From Locusta migratoria (taxonomy: Eukaryota; Arthropoda; Insecta; Orthoptera; Acrididae): a stretch of 64,000 nucleotides of DNA. A model generated the notes under the pieces. That model saw only the letters and a program-made list of their open reading frames with translations. It had not been told where the DNA came from and made no database searches. Position numbers and translations under genes: made by a program. Within the stretch, counting starts at the first letter, position 1. Each line of letters begins with the position of its first letter. Location: contig CM048744.1 of assembly GCA_026315105.1 (NCBI GenBank), positions 662,721,676 through 662,785,675 of the forward strand, given 5' to 3'. Shown in pieces: positions 11,713 through 22,772 of the stretch.

Positions 11713-12145
11713 ATCCAAGAGTCAACACAGTTTCAGCGGACCAGTTGCATAAAATAGTTTACATCTATAAACCTTTACCCAGGTTTCGGCAAAATTAATT
11801 TTGCCTTCTTCAGAAGGATACAATAAAGCTCACATTAAAAAAGTTGTTAAAATGTGGCTGACTCCATGTCAATAGAATAAAATTTAAAACAAAGTCACAT
11901 TATAAAATTTTGGAGCATGTCCACACACAGGTCAAGTGAGCACTCCAAAATTTTATAATGTGACTTTGTTTTAAATTTTATTCTATTGACATGGAGTCAG
12001 CCACATTTTAACAACTTTTTTAATGTGAGCTTTATTGTATCCTTCTGAAGAAGGCAAAATTAATTTTGCCGAAACCTGGATAAAGGTTTATAGATGTAAA
12101 CTATTTTATGCAACTGGTCGGCTGAAACTGTGTTGACTCTTGGAT
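11713..12145. mobile_element. 433-bp foldback element, 203-bp arms
   Basis: Arms 11713-11915 and 11943-12145 are inverse copies of identical length with only a few mismatches (for example AGCGGACC versus AGCCGACC), leaving a 27-nt loop. Ends read ATCCAAGAGTCAACACAG. Each arm contains CTGAAGA, an 18-nt self-complementary GGCAAAATTAATTTTGCC hairpin and GAAACC (right arm 12045-12076). The arm identity implies recent origin or gene conversion. No coding sequence; inserted in the MULE. Confidence 0.92.
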
Positions 12146-14137
12146 TGTCGTTCCACCGTTGCTGAATTGCAGCCATGTTTAAAATTTTACCAGATATATT
12201 TCATTAATATATGCCTTTACAGTGCCTTTTTGCATTGCTTTAAAAAATTGGTTTTCAAGGATTTCTACAAGCTGAAATTTTAGACAAGCTATAAAGCGAA
12301 AAATGGAGTCATTGTGATTGCAAATAATGAGTAATTTGAGATAATTACAAATATATTTATGTTTTGTGATGATTCCTAGAACTAATAGATCCTTATCTTT
12401 TGGCCATTTAATTAATAAATCAAAACAATATAACTGCATTTCACTATAACCATCACACACAAATGCACTATCCTGTTAAGTGCTATGTGGCCACTAGCAA
12501 CTACCTTAGTCTCATACCTAACCTTTCATGCTGCAAGCCTGTGGTAATCAATGTGTAAACACATATCCTGGTAGGAATACTATCTTCAGAATTGTGTGTA
12601 GGCATAACTGAAGACCAGGATACCACCCATCAGCTTTGACACCATGCCAAAGCCGACAAAGGTATTGTCACTTTCAGATGAGCCGTTCTGTATTTATATG
12701 CGCTACTAAGTGAAATAAAGTAGCTAAGGCTATTTGTGGTATATTATTTACTTGGCTAGTAGTCCACAGGCAGCTTATTGTGCACTTTCCACTCACACTG
12801 AACAAGCCTATATTAAGTAAGCTAGTTGAAGTAGCTAATATGTCGATTAGTCTTACTCTTTAGGCAAAAGGTACAACCTAGGTTGTTACAGCTCTGGATG
12901 ATTCACTCTTACAGATCATGTTTTACTTTGCAACACAAGTTTTATGTCAAATTCTGTGATCGTGATATAACAAATGAAAATATACACCAGTTCCTTTAAT
13001 TTAAGGAAAGAAAAAAATAAACACACATGCATAATAGGCCCTTACCTCTCTCTCTCTAAAACACACACACACACACAAACTGGAATATTCTTTTTATTTG
13101 GAAGATTCCTCAAACTAAACAATGAAATTCTTTTCTTAGGGTAATGTGGGTGAGAATAAATGAAACAGACATGTCATTTACACACGTTTTATTACTGATA
13201 AGTAACAGTACAACGTTTACTCTATGTGGCACTTCTTCAACTATAAATTACAGCTGTGGATGTCTGTCATCTAAAAAACCTATGACAAATCGTCATAGGC
13301 CTATACCTTGAACCATGAAACTCCTTGTTTTGGGGAAAGAGGAAACTATTGATTTAACATATTCAAACATTCACACGTGTCATTGGCAGTTTCGTTGGAC
13401 ACTTTATATTTGCGAATTTTATACTTTTTTAAAGCCAGCGAAAGCAATTGTAGCACATAACAACTATCAATAAAACACTGCAGCATCAATTGTTTAGTAA
13501 TAGCGTTTGGCTCTTCATAGTAATTTCACCACACTTTTTTTTTGTTCCAAATGATCACTTTCTGCAAGAAACACTGGCTTGTCTCAAGTAGGCCCATAGT
13601 TGAAAGATATGGAAAATCAATGAAACTGCGTCTGGCACCCTTTGTGGATAACGTAAAAACGTTCTACTTCTCCATCGCCTATAAACTGGTCTGATTTACT
13701 AAGCACTCTTTTAATTAAATGCATTGTATTGCAGGCTTCAGCCAGGTGTGTTTTTCGCGTCTACTTTGTCTTTAGTTCTTGGTCACACAACAGCAGCTTG
13801 GAATTTTTAGTATCTGAAACAAGCGTTCAAAAGTGGTGATATTATGTAAATATAAATAATTTACAAGAGTATTTGTTTTTTAAAGAAATTCCGACATAAC
13901 CTGTAACCAATGACGGAAACTTAAAAATACTTTTTATTGTTAAAGAAATACAACAACTACTTGTACTAGTTGTTAAGTAACACTTACCGTTAAGTTAACT
14001 GCAACTTCTTAGCTTTCACATTCTTCTCCGAAATTAACAATAACACTGCTAGAACTGAATGTAAAAAAAAATGGCGTCCACTCTCGCACCTGAAAGCGCA
14101 GCCGACGATTACAAGTGAGTGACGTCACTTGTTGCAG
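12146..14137. other. MULE interior, right part
   Basis: AT-rich with no recognised coding sequence. Contains a short CT/(AC)n patch at about 13050-13076. Confidence 0.4.
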
Positions 14138-14265
14138 AGGACAAGTTTCGGTTTACTGTCAACAGATGGCAGCAGTTTCATTCTCGTAAGGCTCTATGAC
14201 GTCATGAACGTTAGCCAATCAGCATCAGGCCTTGGTGCGGAGCCCGGCTGCAATGAGACGCACTC
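14138..14265 (-). repeat. MULE right terminal inverted repeat
   Basis: Inverse partner of 4678-4805. It also has TGACGTCA (about 14197-14204), and another copy just inside at about 14121-14128. The TIR pair is still closely matched although the transposase has decayed. Confidence 0.92.
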
Positions 14266-14542
14266 GTATATCACACAGTTTTGGTTTTATAACTCGCAGT
14301 AAACCGTTTCAGGGCAACAGCGAATTAACGATGAATTACAAAATCATCTCTGGATGAATTTATTATAACTAAATGTAATTAAAATCATATTAACATTGAG
14401 AAACAAACGTGTTGGGACGAGTATATAATATATGAAGGGACTGATAACGTCGAGTTGTCGTAGTCTAATGGGTAGCGTGGTGGGTGGTGGACTACTGTAC
14501 CAAGGAAGAAGTTCTATGAACGAAACACGTCCCACGTAAACT

Positions 14543-14589
<47 letters not shown>
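14543..14589. repeat. poly-T run, 47 nt
   Basis: Uninterrupted T-run about 60 bp upstream of a minus-strand SINE; it is not contiguous with that SINE's tail. Confidence 0.95.
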
Positions 14590-14594
<5 letters not shown>

Positions 14595-14651
14595 TTAACG
14601 TTTGTAACACATTGCAGGAGTTATTTATCTACAACACATTGTAGAATTTTC

Positions 14652-14847
14652 TTTTTCAAAATGTTTGTATAGTCTATGGACTTAACTACAGGGTCATCAG
14701 TCCTTAAACTTACAAACTACTTATGAACTACTTACGAACTAGGACGGTACAAATATCTATGGCCGAGGGGGGATTCTAACCCCCGACCGTAATGGCCGTG
14801 CAGACCGTGCCTGGAGCGCCTTAGTCCCCTCGGCCACCGAGGCCGGC
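14652..14847 (-). mobile_element. tRNA-derived SINE, family A
   Basis: In the minus sense: GCCGGCCTCGGTGGCCGAGG head (A-box-like TGGCCGAGGGG), GGTCGGGGGTTAGAATCC (B box with one change), conserved body AGTTCATAAGTAGTTTG and GGACTGATGACC, ending CAAACATTTTGAAAAAG. Pol III-type internal promoter inferred from the boxes. This is the reference form for family A. Confidence 0.9.
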
Positions 14848-16154
14848 TTTTCTTATTCACCTAACAGTATTATGTTATTCAGTACTCTTATATGCTGTCT
14901 CAGGAGTTAATAACATCGATTTGGTGATTTTTATGTGTGCTTGAAGAAAGGAGAATGAAATTGCTGCTGCAAGTGGTACGATCAGCAATGACATTTATGT
15001 TCTTCCTTCTCTCAAATATTTGACTTTGTTCCTGGTACAGTAAGTGAAATGAGTATCAATGACATTTAGGCCTACACCATTCGCTAGTCAGAAAGATTTG
15101 GCTATTTATTTACGAATATCTCGTGATTTCCGAGGGTATGGAAAGGCTACTTCATGTTTCTCCCAAATGTTTTGCTGTTTAGTTTCGAATATATTACGAT
15201 TTCCGAGAGTGTGCTTAGACCGATATTCCTTGTCACCATTATTTGGTGGTTTGTTTCTGAACATGTCACGATTACAATGTGTGTGGTTAACTAAGATGCT
15301 AACAGGATAAATTTAATTTCTGTTGCAAGTGCATACAGAATATTCAGAACAATGTCGTCTGCTGGTATCTCTACACGTGCCTTTAATGGTCAGTCTTCAG
15401 GCCTTTAGACATTATGTTCGTTGTCCTCTTTAAATCTTAAAACGTAAACAAAGGCGTTTAACTGTAAAAAAGGAAGTATTTGTCTTTTAATGCACGTTAG
15501 CTTTGAAATTGCATTGTTCAATGATACCAGAGCTAGGTGCCTTGGATTTCAAACGTGAAACGTCCACTTTTCCAAATACTCGCGAGTCAAATGCAGCATT
15601 CTGGCAGTGGATTGTACTTTCGGAATCGCAAAGTAAAAACAACATTTTACTTTCAACTCAGAATATAAATACATAACAGGTAGGGAAATGCAGGTAATAC
15701 TCTGCAATTACACAACTAAACAAGTATGAACAACTGGTTTAATTCGTCTGCTAGAATGGCTACTGCAGACTTGACAACCACAGACTTATTTATCGTTGCC
15801 TCCAAAGTTCGTCTTTGAGAGCTGAAGTACCACTCGAAAACGTTTCTACGAATAAATGCACATGCGTTGGATGAACAATTGACCTGCGATCTCAATATTG
15901 TCTTGACATTCATATTCAATATCGATCAGGTATGCTGAGCAACAACAGTTTATTTTTATTACTGTGACTTAATGAAACCATGATAAAGGTATTAAAACTT
16001 TTCACACAATTCATCAAACATACCACGTATGTCAACGAAAATGTATACCATGGTAAAACACTTAACGATATGCTGCCAGTGTATTCCAATAATGTGCCAA
16101 GTAATGTTAGTCCGTAAATTAAAAAACGCATAAAACTCAAATAAAGAAATGAAG
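14848..16154. other. unassigned sequence
   Basis: Short frames only (longest about 83 codons at 15059-15310, unrecognised). No repeat ends identified. Confidence 0.4.
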
Positions 16155-16339
16155 TGAAGCGTAGAAAGCCGGCCGCGGTGGCCGAGGGCAGTGGCGGCGC
16201 TAGGCATCGGCGACGTCGGCAACCGCCGATGGCCTCGCGCCTGCAGGGGCCTCGCAAAACAGTGTTAAAATTTTAGGTTTTTTTCTTTTTCTTATATTTG
16301 AAGTTTAACGGCGCTTTTCAACTGCTTGGTTATTTAGCG

Positions 16340-16481
16340 ACTACCTACATCTAATGTACACTAGCTTAACCAAAGGACAAACACAACAGCCGTACCCAAG
16401 AGAGGGATTCGACCTCAATAAGAGCGACCTCGCTCACCATAGTATGACACCTTAGTGCGCTCGGCTATTCCCCGCCGGCAG
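16340..16481 (-). mobile_element. second-type SINE fragment within hAT element
   Basis: Minus sense: GCCGGCGGGGAATAGCCGAG head, then GAGGTCGAATCCCTC as a B-box match. Distinct from family A. Third nesting level here (SINE in hAT in SINE). Left limit approximate. Confidence 0.6.
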
Positions 16482-16612
16482 CTATTTAGTTTCCCTATTT
16501 ATTTCCGAATGAGTGCAGCAGTGATGAAATATTATTAGTTAAATACTTGAAAAACAAGTTTCTCAAAGTTAAAATTGATTAAGACGTACTTGAAAATCAC
16601 AATGACCACCCA

Positions 16613-16613
<1 letters not shown>

Positions 16614-16663
<50 letters not shown>
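16614..16663. repeat. poly-A run, 50 nt
   Basis: Uninterrupted A-run within the hAT-type element. Confidence 0.95.
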
Positions 16664-16665
<2 letters not shown>

Positions 16666-17530
16666 ACTCAGTACTATTAATTAAAGCCGAAACAGCGGCT
16701 AGTATTAATTATGCTGTGATTGTTAAAAAATCAGTGAGGGGAAAAGCCGAAAAGTTTCTCTATGTTAATTTGTGTTTGTTTATTGTAATTTTTGTCACTG
16801 CAATAATACTTGTATATTATAGTAATAAAAGTTTAGTATAATGATTATTAATGTACAATTCAGCTCATTTTCTTTAACATTTTCTTCCTTACTGAAAAAA
16901 TGAAAGGGGCCTCGCAAAGACGTGTTCGCCGATGCCCAGTTTTCGTCTAGCGTCGCCACTGGCCGAGGGGACTGAGGCGCTTCAGTCACGGTCTGCACGG
17001 CCCCTACGGTCGGGGGTTCGAATAATCCCCCCACGGGCATGGATATTTGTTCCGTCCTTAGTTGTAGGTAGTTCATAAGTAGTTTGTAAGTTTAGGGACT
17101 GATGACCCCGTAGTTAAGTCCCTTAAGCTTAACAAACATTTGAACATTTTTGAAGCGTAGAATATGTAGGGGAAGTCTGCCTATTATTGCATCTCAGCCT
17201 AATATTCTCTAAATAACAGAAAGTAGGTGCTGCCATCTGGCGGGATTAGGTTCATCTGCTGTGTAACAGTAACCCTTCAGTACTGTGTAATCTTTGGTTG
17301 GATATACAGCTGCGTTCAGCTTGTACAATTTTTTGAAAGTTTTGAATAAAACAAAAGTTTTTGACTTTTCAAAAGCACAGCAAGAAATCTGTTAAAAGTA
17401 ACTATATTTATAAGGTGCAACATAAAACAGAACCACAGAATAATGTAGTATAACTAGACATTGGCATATTGTCGCTTGCATTGTTAGTTTTCTGAGTAGA
17501 GTCGGCCATGATGGAATGTTGCTTTGCTCG

Positions 17531-18494
17531 TAGAGGTGGGTTTGAACATGACTCGAACTGTTCGAACAATTTACGTCACAGTTCGGGAAATCTCGGGAAA
17601 TGTTCGAACATTCGATCAAGACGCTATATAGCAATGTCAGCAGGTACTATCTCTACGATTTACAACGATGGTATTCATAAATCATTTCTGTGCCGTGCAG
17701 TATCCGATTTATAACGAAGATAGGGGATTAATAAGTGTGAAATTCCGACTATTGTAGCTTCTCAGGTGCAGGTCATAAGTAAAAACAGTAACTAATTTAG
17801 GCTATAAGTAAACGATAGCAATCGCGATTTGAAATTCTAGTGCTGCGATCTAGCGACGCCTGTTGATACTACGTACACTGCAGCTCGTGCATCGTTTATT
17901 GCAAGGTTGCAATTACAGTTTATTTTTATATGACTTATTTCCGTTATTGTGTATTAACTTTCTAATGTTTTCCCTATTTCATTTCTTTTAATCTGATTTT
18001 CAAGGTGATTAAAAGGTGGTAACATTTTTAGCTGTTATTGTATCGTATGAACAGGGAATGGAATGGTCGATTGTCGTCTCTTACAATCACATTAAATGTT
18101 ATGTATACTTATGAAGGTTCACATTTTCTTCCTCTGGATGTTAGCCTTCAGTGAAGTGTTGCAGTAGTTCTGTTATAGTAGCAGATATTTTGTTTATCAA
18201 TGGATCATATCTTGCAGTGATACCAGACAGGTCACGTATGCACTGTTAAAAAATATACAGTTTTTCATAGTTATGCCCTAGTTTTCTATTACATATACTT
18301 GTACTTCCCATGAAATTAGTTCTGAGCAAAGCGATAGCCCAGTAACTTCAAAATTTCCCGCTTATCGCTTGCAAATATGCAGCGCGACTCATTTATTAGC
18401 TGAGTGTTCGGACAGTTCGATACTGTATCGAGTTCTCTGCTGTATCGGGAAATCCCGAACATGTTCGAACGCGAGTATCATTTGCCCAGCCCTA
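17531..18494. mobile_element. hAT-type non-autonomous element in pogo
   Basis: Ends TAGAGGTGGGTTTGAACATG and, inverted, TAGGGCTGGGCAAATGATAC, with an 8-bp target duplication TTTGCTCG / TTTGCTCC (7 of 8 match) at 17523-17530 and 18495-18502. Subterminal GTTCGAACA words are repeated at both ends. No transposase. End type resembles the element at 767-2082. Confidence 0.87.
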
Positions 18495-18630
18495 TTTGCT
18501 CCTAATATTGCACCTCTGCCGTCATCCTAATATCGCATTGTGCGATATTATGTTCACCTTTTATGTTTGGCATTTCTGACATTTGATCGTTCTATCTGTA
18601 CCTGTGACAAGTTATAACTTATTGTTAAAG

Positions 18631-20477
18631 ATGCCACCTAAAAAGAGAAAGCAGTGGACAGAGCAAAATATGAAAAGGGCTATCAAAGCTGTTAGAAATA
18701 AAGAGATGGTCCTGGGACGTGCATCAAAGCAATTTGACATTCCAAAATCAACTCTGAAAGAGGAAGAAACTCATTTAGATAAGTTATAGTGTCAAAGTGG
18801 AAGAAAACCTGTTTTTAACAGTGGGCTAGAGCGATCTCTTGTCAAATATTGCCTCGATGTGGAAGCCAGATTTTATGGTTTAACTGCAAAAGTTATAACG
18901 AAGATGGCTTTTGATTTAGCAGAAAAAAATTCTTTACGTGCCCCTTTTAATAAAGAGACAACTATTGCTGGATGGCAAACATCAATGAAACGTATTAAGG
19001 ATTTAGCAGGGAAAATGTTCAACAATATTTTGTCATTTATGAAACCCTTCTAGAGAAGATAAATTTTGACCCTAAGAGACTTTACAATTGTGATGAGACA
19101 ATTCTACAGCATAAGACAACGAAATTTATTGCATTGAAAGATAAGCGCCAAGTTGGTTCTGTATCCTCAGCAGGGAGAGGATTATTAGTAACAGTTACTT
19201 GCATGAGTACGACAGGCCATTTTATACCTCCCTTATTTGTTTTTCCACGAAAAAAAAAATCAGAAACCTGAGCTTTTAGATGGGGCACCAAATGAAAGCA
19301 TGGCTGTCTATCACAAATCATGATGAATAGAATCTGAAAGTTTCCTTAAATGGTTTGAATGTCAGTTTTTTGAAAGTGTGAAACCTACCAAGAATGATCC
19401 AGAGATCCTGGTCTCAGATGGTCATTATTCACACACAAGAAGCTACCCTTACTTGAGTCAGCTAGGGAGAATGGTTTACACATAGTGAGTTTATCACCTC
19501 ACTGTTCTCATAAAATGCAACCTCTTGATAAGCATTCATGTTTCCCTGAAAACGTACTATGCTCAGGAAGTAGAAGACTGGTTGAAAAATTATATAGGTA
19601 GAGTGGTGCGTCATTTCCAGATAGCAAAGCTGTTTGCTGAAGCTTACAAAAAGTCAGCCATAGTAGCTACAGCAGAACATGTTTTTAGAGTAACTGGGCT
19701 GTATCCTTTGAACAGAGACATTTTCCAAGACGATGAATTTTCAGTGGTTGACTTTACCGTGTCCACTGAACATCAAGATGACCCAAAAGACTCTACCTGT
19801 CATTCACCAAAAAATGACAGATATTCAGCAGAGACACGTCTCATCAGACAGGAACTACTTGCGCCCCAGCCTGAACCCAGTGGCTACCAACCACCTGTAA
19901 CCAAGAGTGATAAGACAGGCCAGGTGTGGAGCATTTCACCACCTCCAACCGCTGCTGCATTTTTTCCGACAGATACAAGCCCCTTGCCACAACTGAAGCA
20001 CGAAACTCTTCTTTCAAAGAAAAGAAGAAGACCAAGCAGTCTAGCAACTGTTCTGACAAGTACTCCATATAAAATGAAGCTCAGTGAATAAATATCTAAG
20101 AAATCAAAGAAAAATGTCGCAGACAAAATTTTTGCTGATAAATCAAAGAGAAGTAATCAACTCACTGTAAAACATAAAAGGGAAAAAAACATGCATAAGA
20201 AGAAAACTATTGCAATTAAGAAAAGGAATGCCCCACGTAAACCATTATTGGAGACTTCTTCAGAATCAGATGAAGATCGTGATCAACCATTCACGGTGTC
20301 TACAGACGACGATGACAGTGAAAATGACTGTGAGTGTCCTTTCTGTAACCAGCTTTGACTGACAGACCAGGAGAAAAATGGATAACTTGTACCAAATGTC
20401 GCATGTGGTGTCATGAACAATGTTCTGGAGCTACTTATAATAAAACCTTTATTTGTGTTTTCTGTTTGGAAGGTTAA
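18631..20477 (+). pseudogene. pogo/Tigger-like transposase with PHD-finger tail
   Basis: Starts at ATG 18631 with PPKKRKQWTEQNMKRAI, a psq-type helix-turn-helix, then a CENP-B-like region (GLTAKVITKMAFDLAEKNSL). Catalytic DDE_1-type motifs: YNCDET (about 19084) and LVSDGHYSHT (about 19408). Then 'AEHVFRVTGLYPLNRDIF' (about 19675-19730), a Lys/Ser-rich linker, and near 20330-20470 CPFCNQL, CTKCRMWCHEQC and CVFCLEG, which follow the Cys4-His-Cys3 order of a PHD finger. Stops at about 18787 and 20356 and several frameshifts break it. Intact relatives bind TIRs and cut at TA. Confidence 0.85.
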
Positions 20478-20792
20478 ATTCCAAATTTGTAGAATGTATG
20501 GAAGTTATATAATAAAATTGTAGAATGTTCAATTAATTTATTTTCATTCAGTTTTAAAAGTGTTACAGCTACTATCCCTAATTTCGCACAGGGCAGGAGA
20601 ACACCTGATGCGATATTAGGAATACGTTTTGCCAAACTGCCTAAATGTACTTGGCGTGGTTTTTTATTTTTGAATTATTTATTAGGTGAGATATTTACTC
20701 AAATAAGTTTGGATATGGAACAGCAATCACCAGCGTCCTTAAAATTTCACCCAAAAATAAAAATGGGTGCGATATTAGGCATAGTTACCCTA

Positions 20793-21100
20793 CCACAGCT
20801 ATATGAAAAACAATGCGTCGTGGATGGTAGATTTCTAAAAGAAACTATATTTTCTCATAAAGCTGTCAATATATTTATTTATTTTATTCCAAATACTGAT
20901 TAAATCGCCTTCTTAGTAACCTTCAAGTAAACATTTACGTGCACTGTGCAGCATTATGGGATCCTACATTGTCTCATAAGTCTCATAAAACAAACACTTA
21001 CGAGGATAAGCCAAGAGCATCAGAATTTCGTAACTTCACGCATAGCACAATTTGGCTTTAAGAGTATATTCACATGTCCAGATTCAAGACTGCCAGTCTT
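20793..21100. other. unassigned spacer
   Basis: Between the pogo element and LINE 5' sequence; nothing recognised. Confidence 0.4.
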
Positions 21101-22770
21101 GCTTGCAAGATGAAAGCAGAGCTCACCATCTGCAGCATAGTTGACAGGACCGACTGTGGACGTCTGGTACAGAGCCGAGTGGAGGGTCTGAATCAGAGGC
21201 TCAGGCGGTTCTGCGATCAGATTCCTTGACTTGCGCCATCGGGTGGTGGGTTTCCGGGTTCCGCTGAATAGGTCAGGAGTCCACTATACACAGAAAGCAG
21301 CTACACGGGTAGCGGGGGCTGTGTGGCGTGGACTGGGCGGTTTTTTTAGGATAGAGGGCTTCGGGGGAAAACAAAATGGGCAATATCAAAGGGTGCAGTG
21401 GATCACAGGAGAAATGCAGATCTAGGAACTATCGGTATAACAGTTGTAAATTGTAGTAGCTGTGTCGGGAAAATACCAGAACTCCAAGCGTTAATAGAAA
21501 GCACCGAATCACACATCATTGTAGGCAGTGAAAGTTGGCTCAAGCCGGAAACAAGTTCAGAAGAAGTTTTTGCAAAAGATCTAACTGTTTTCAGAAAGGA
21601 TATATTAAACAAAATAGGTGGAGGCGTGTTTGTCGCTGTCAAAAGTAGTCTTTCGTGTAGCAAAGTTGAAGTTGATAGTTCCTGTGAGTTATTATGGGTA
21701 GAGGTTGTACCTGAAAATCGTAAGAAGTTAATAATTGGTTCCTTTTACCGGCCTCCCGACTCTGACGATACAATAGCAGAAAGGTTCAAAGAAAACCTGA
21801 GTCAAATTACAAAAACGTATCCGACTCATACGATAATAGTAGGCGGAGATTTTAATTTACCCTCAATCTGTTGGCGAAGTTATATTTTCAAATCAGGAGG
21901 CACGCATAAAACATCGTGTGAAATTGTACTCAACGCATTCTCTGAGAATTACTTCGAACAATTAGTTCATGAGCCAACTAGAATTGTAACTGGATGTGAA
22001 AACACTCTTGATCTCTTAGCAACAAACAATCTTGAGCTTATAACGAGCATCAAAACGGATACAGGTATTAGTGAACACAGAGCTGTCGTAGCGAGACTGA
22101 ATATCGAAAGTCCCAAAGTTACCAAAAATAAACGAAACGTATATTTGTTCCGGAAAGCAGATAGAAATAAAATACATTGCTTCTTGAAAGATAGCTTCCA
22201 CTCGTTTCTAACACTAAATGTAGGTGTAGACCAGATGTGACTCAAATTCAAAGAAGTGGTATCGAAAGCAATTGACAGTTTTATACCAAATAAATTAATA
22301 AAAGAAGGAGGAGATCCTCCTTGGTACATAAAACAGGTCAGGACACTGTTGCAAAAGCAACGGAAAAGGTATACTAAATTTAAACGAACACAAAATCCCT
22401 AGGATTGGCGATCCTACACAGAAGCTCGAAATTTAGCGAGGACTTCAATGCGAAACTCTTTCTCGAAATTTGACTGAAAACCCTACGAGATTTTGGTCAT
22501 ATGTTAAATATACTAGGGGCAAAACAAAAACAATACCCTCACTACGTGATAGTAATGGCGATCCTGCCGATGACAGCGGTACTAAAGCAGAGTTACTAAA
22601 CATAGCTTTTAGAAACTCATTCACCAAAGAAGACGAAATCAATATCCCAGATTTCAAATTACGAACAGAGGTCGTAATGAGTAACGTAGAAGTAGATATC
22701 ATTGGAGTAGTGAACCAACTAAAATCACTTAACAAGTCTTCTGGTCCGGATTGTATACCCATTAGATTTC
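21100..22770 (+). mobile_element. LINE, 5' half (plus orientation)
   Basis: 5' leader, endonuclease frame, then the first part of the RT up to 'KSLNKSSGPDCIPIRFL' (about 22720-22770), the finger motif of LINE RTs. At 22771 the sequence switches to the 3' end of the same kind of LINE in opposite orientation. Start is approximate. Confidence 0.85.
21398..22240 (+). CDS. LINE apurinic-type endonuclease domain
   Basis: 280 codons open. Motifs of the EEP fold: VVNCSSCVGKIPELQALI at the N-terminus, VGSESWLKPE (catalytic Glu), GSFYRPPDSD, 'IIVGGDFNLPSICW', 'NTLDLLATNNLELI' and SEHRAVVA. In Jockey/CR1-type LINEs this domain nicks target DNA to prime reverse transcription. The frame closes at TGA 22238-22240; downstream frames (LKFKEVVSKAIDSFIPNKL; DPPWYIKQVR) are the usual linker to the RT, now broken by stops. 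First Met may not be the true start. Confidence 0.8.
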   Translation: MDHRRNADLGTIGITVVNCSSCVGKIPELQALIESTESHIIVGSESWLKPETSSEEVFAKDLTVFRKDILNKIGGGVFVAVKSSLSCSKVEVDSSCELLWVEVVPENRKKLIIGSFYRPPDSDDTIAERFKENLSQITKTYPTHTIIVGGDFNLPSICWRSYIFKSGGTHKTSCEIVLNAFSENYFEQLVHEPTRIVTGCENTLDLLATNNLELITSIKTDTGISEHRAVVARLNIESPKVTKNKRNVYLFRKADRNKIHCFLKDSFHSFLTLNVGVDQM

Positions 22771-22772
22771 TA
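22470..22772 (+). pseudogene. LINE RT N-terminal part, truncated
   Basis: Residues from 'NPTRFWSYVKYTRGK' through 'SLRDSNGDPADDSGTKAELL' to SGPDCIPIRFL are the linker and finger region preceding RT motif A. It ends where an inverted LINE 3' end begins; the next 34 codons are readthrough. Confidence 0.8.

Larger units (their letters stand above)
4678..14265 (-). mobile_element. 9.6-kb Mutator-like element (MULE)
   Basis: Ends GAGTGCGTCTC and GAGACGCACTC lie inside an exact 9-bp duplication GTATATCAC (4669-4677, 14266-14274). A 9-bp duplication, TIRs of about 126 bp and an internal MULE transposase with SWIM finger are three independent marks of the Mutator superfamily. At 9588 bp it is large for an animal MULE. 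It holds a decayed transposase (minus, 7205-8272), internal duplications at 6.6-9.5 kb, a SINE at about 11.1-11.4 kb and a foldback at 11.7-12.1 kb. The transposase is broken, so it could move only in trans. Confidence 0.92.
16189..16961. mobile_element. hAT-type element inside the SINE
   Basis: Ends CAGTGGCGGCGCTAG and, inverted, CAGTGGCGACGCTAG, with an exact 8-bp duplication GCCGAGGG (16181-16188, 16962-16969) made from the SINE A-box region. GGGGCCTCGCAAA words occur near both ends. 773 bp, no transposase; it holds a 50-nt A-run and a different SINE fragment. Confidence 0.92.
16167..17150 (+). mobile_element. family A SINE split by a hAT-type element
   Basis: The SINE head GCCGGCCGCGGTGGCCGAGG (16167-16188) and its remainder (16962-17150; B box GGTTCGAATAATCC with a 2-base insertion) are flanked by a 12-bp duplication TGAAGCGTAGAA at 16155-16166 and 17151-17162. 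The middle is a later insertion at 16189-16961. It ends ACATTTT, the T-rich tail seen in other copies. Confidence 0.93.
17169..20790 (+). mobile_element. pogo/Tigger-like DNA transposon
   Basis: TA at 17167-17168 and 20791-20792 flanks inverted ends GGGGAAGTCTGCCTATTATT and, inverted, GGGTAACTATGCCTAATATC. CCTAATATyGCAyC words repeat near both ends. 3622 bp including a nested 964-bp hAT-type insertion. It encodes a decayed pogo-family transposase. It inserted five bases beyond the duplicated target of the SINE on its left. Confidence 0.88.

Noticed and set aside
12045..12076. Annotating an active hammerhead ribozyme
   Set aside because: An extra base precedes stem II and stem I is not convincing, so it is reported as a motif observation only.
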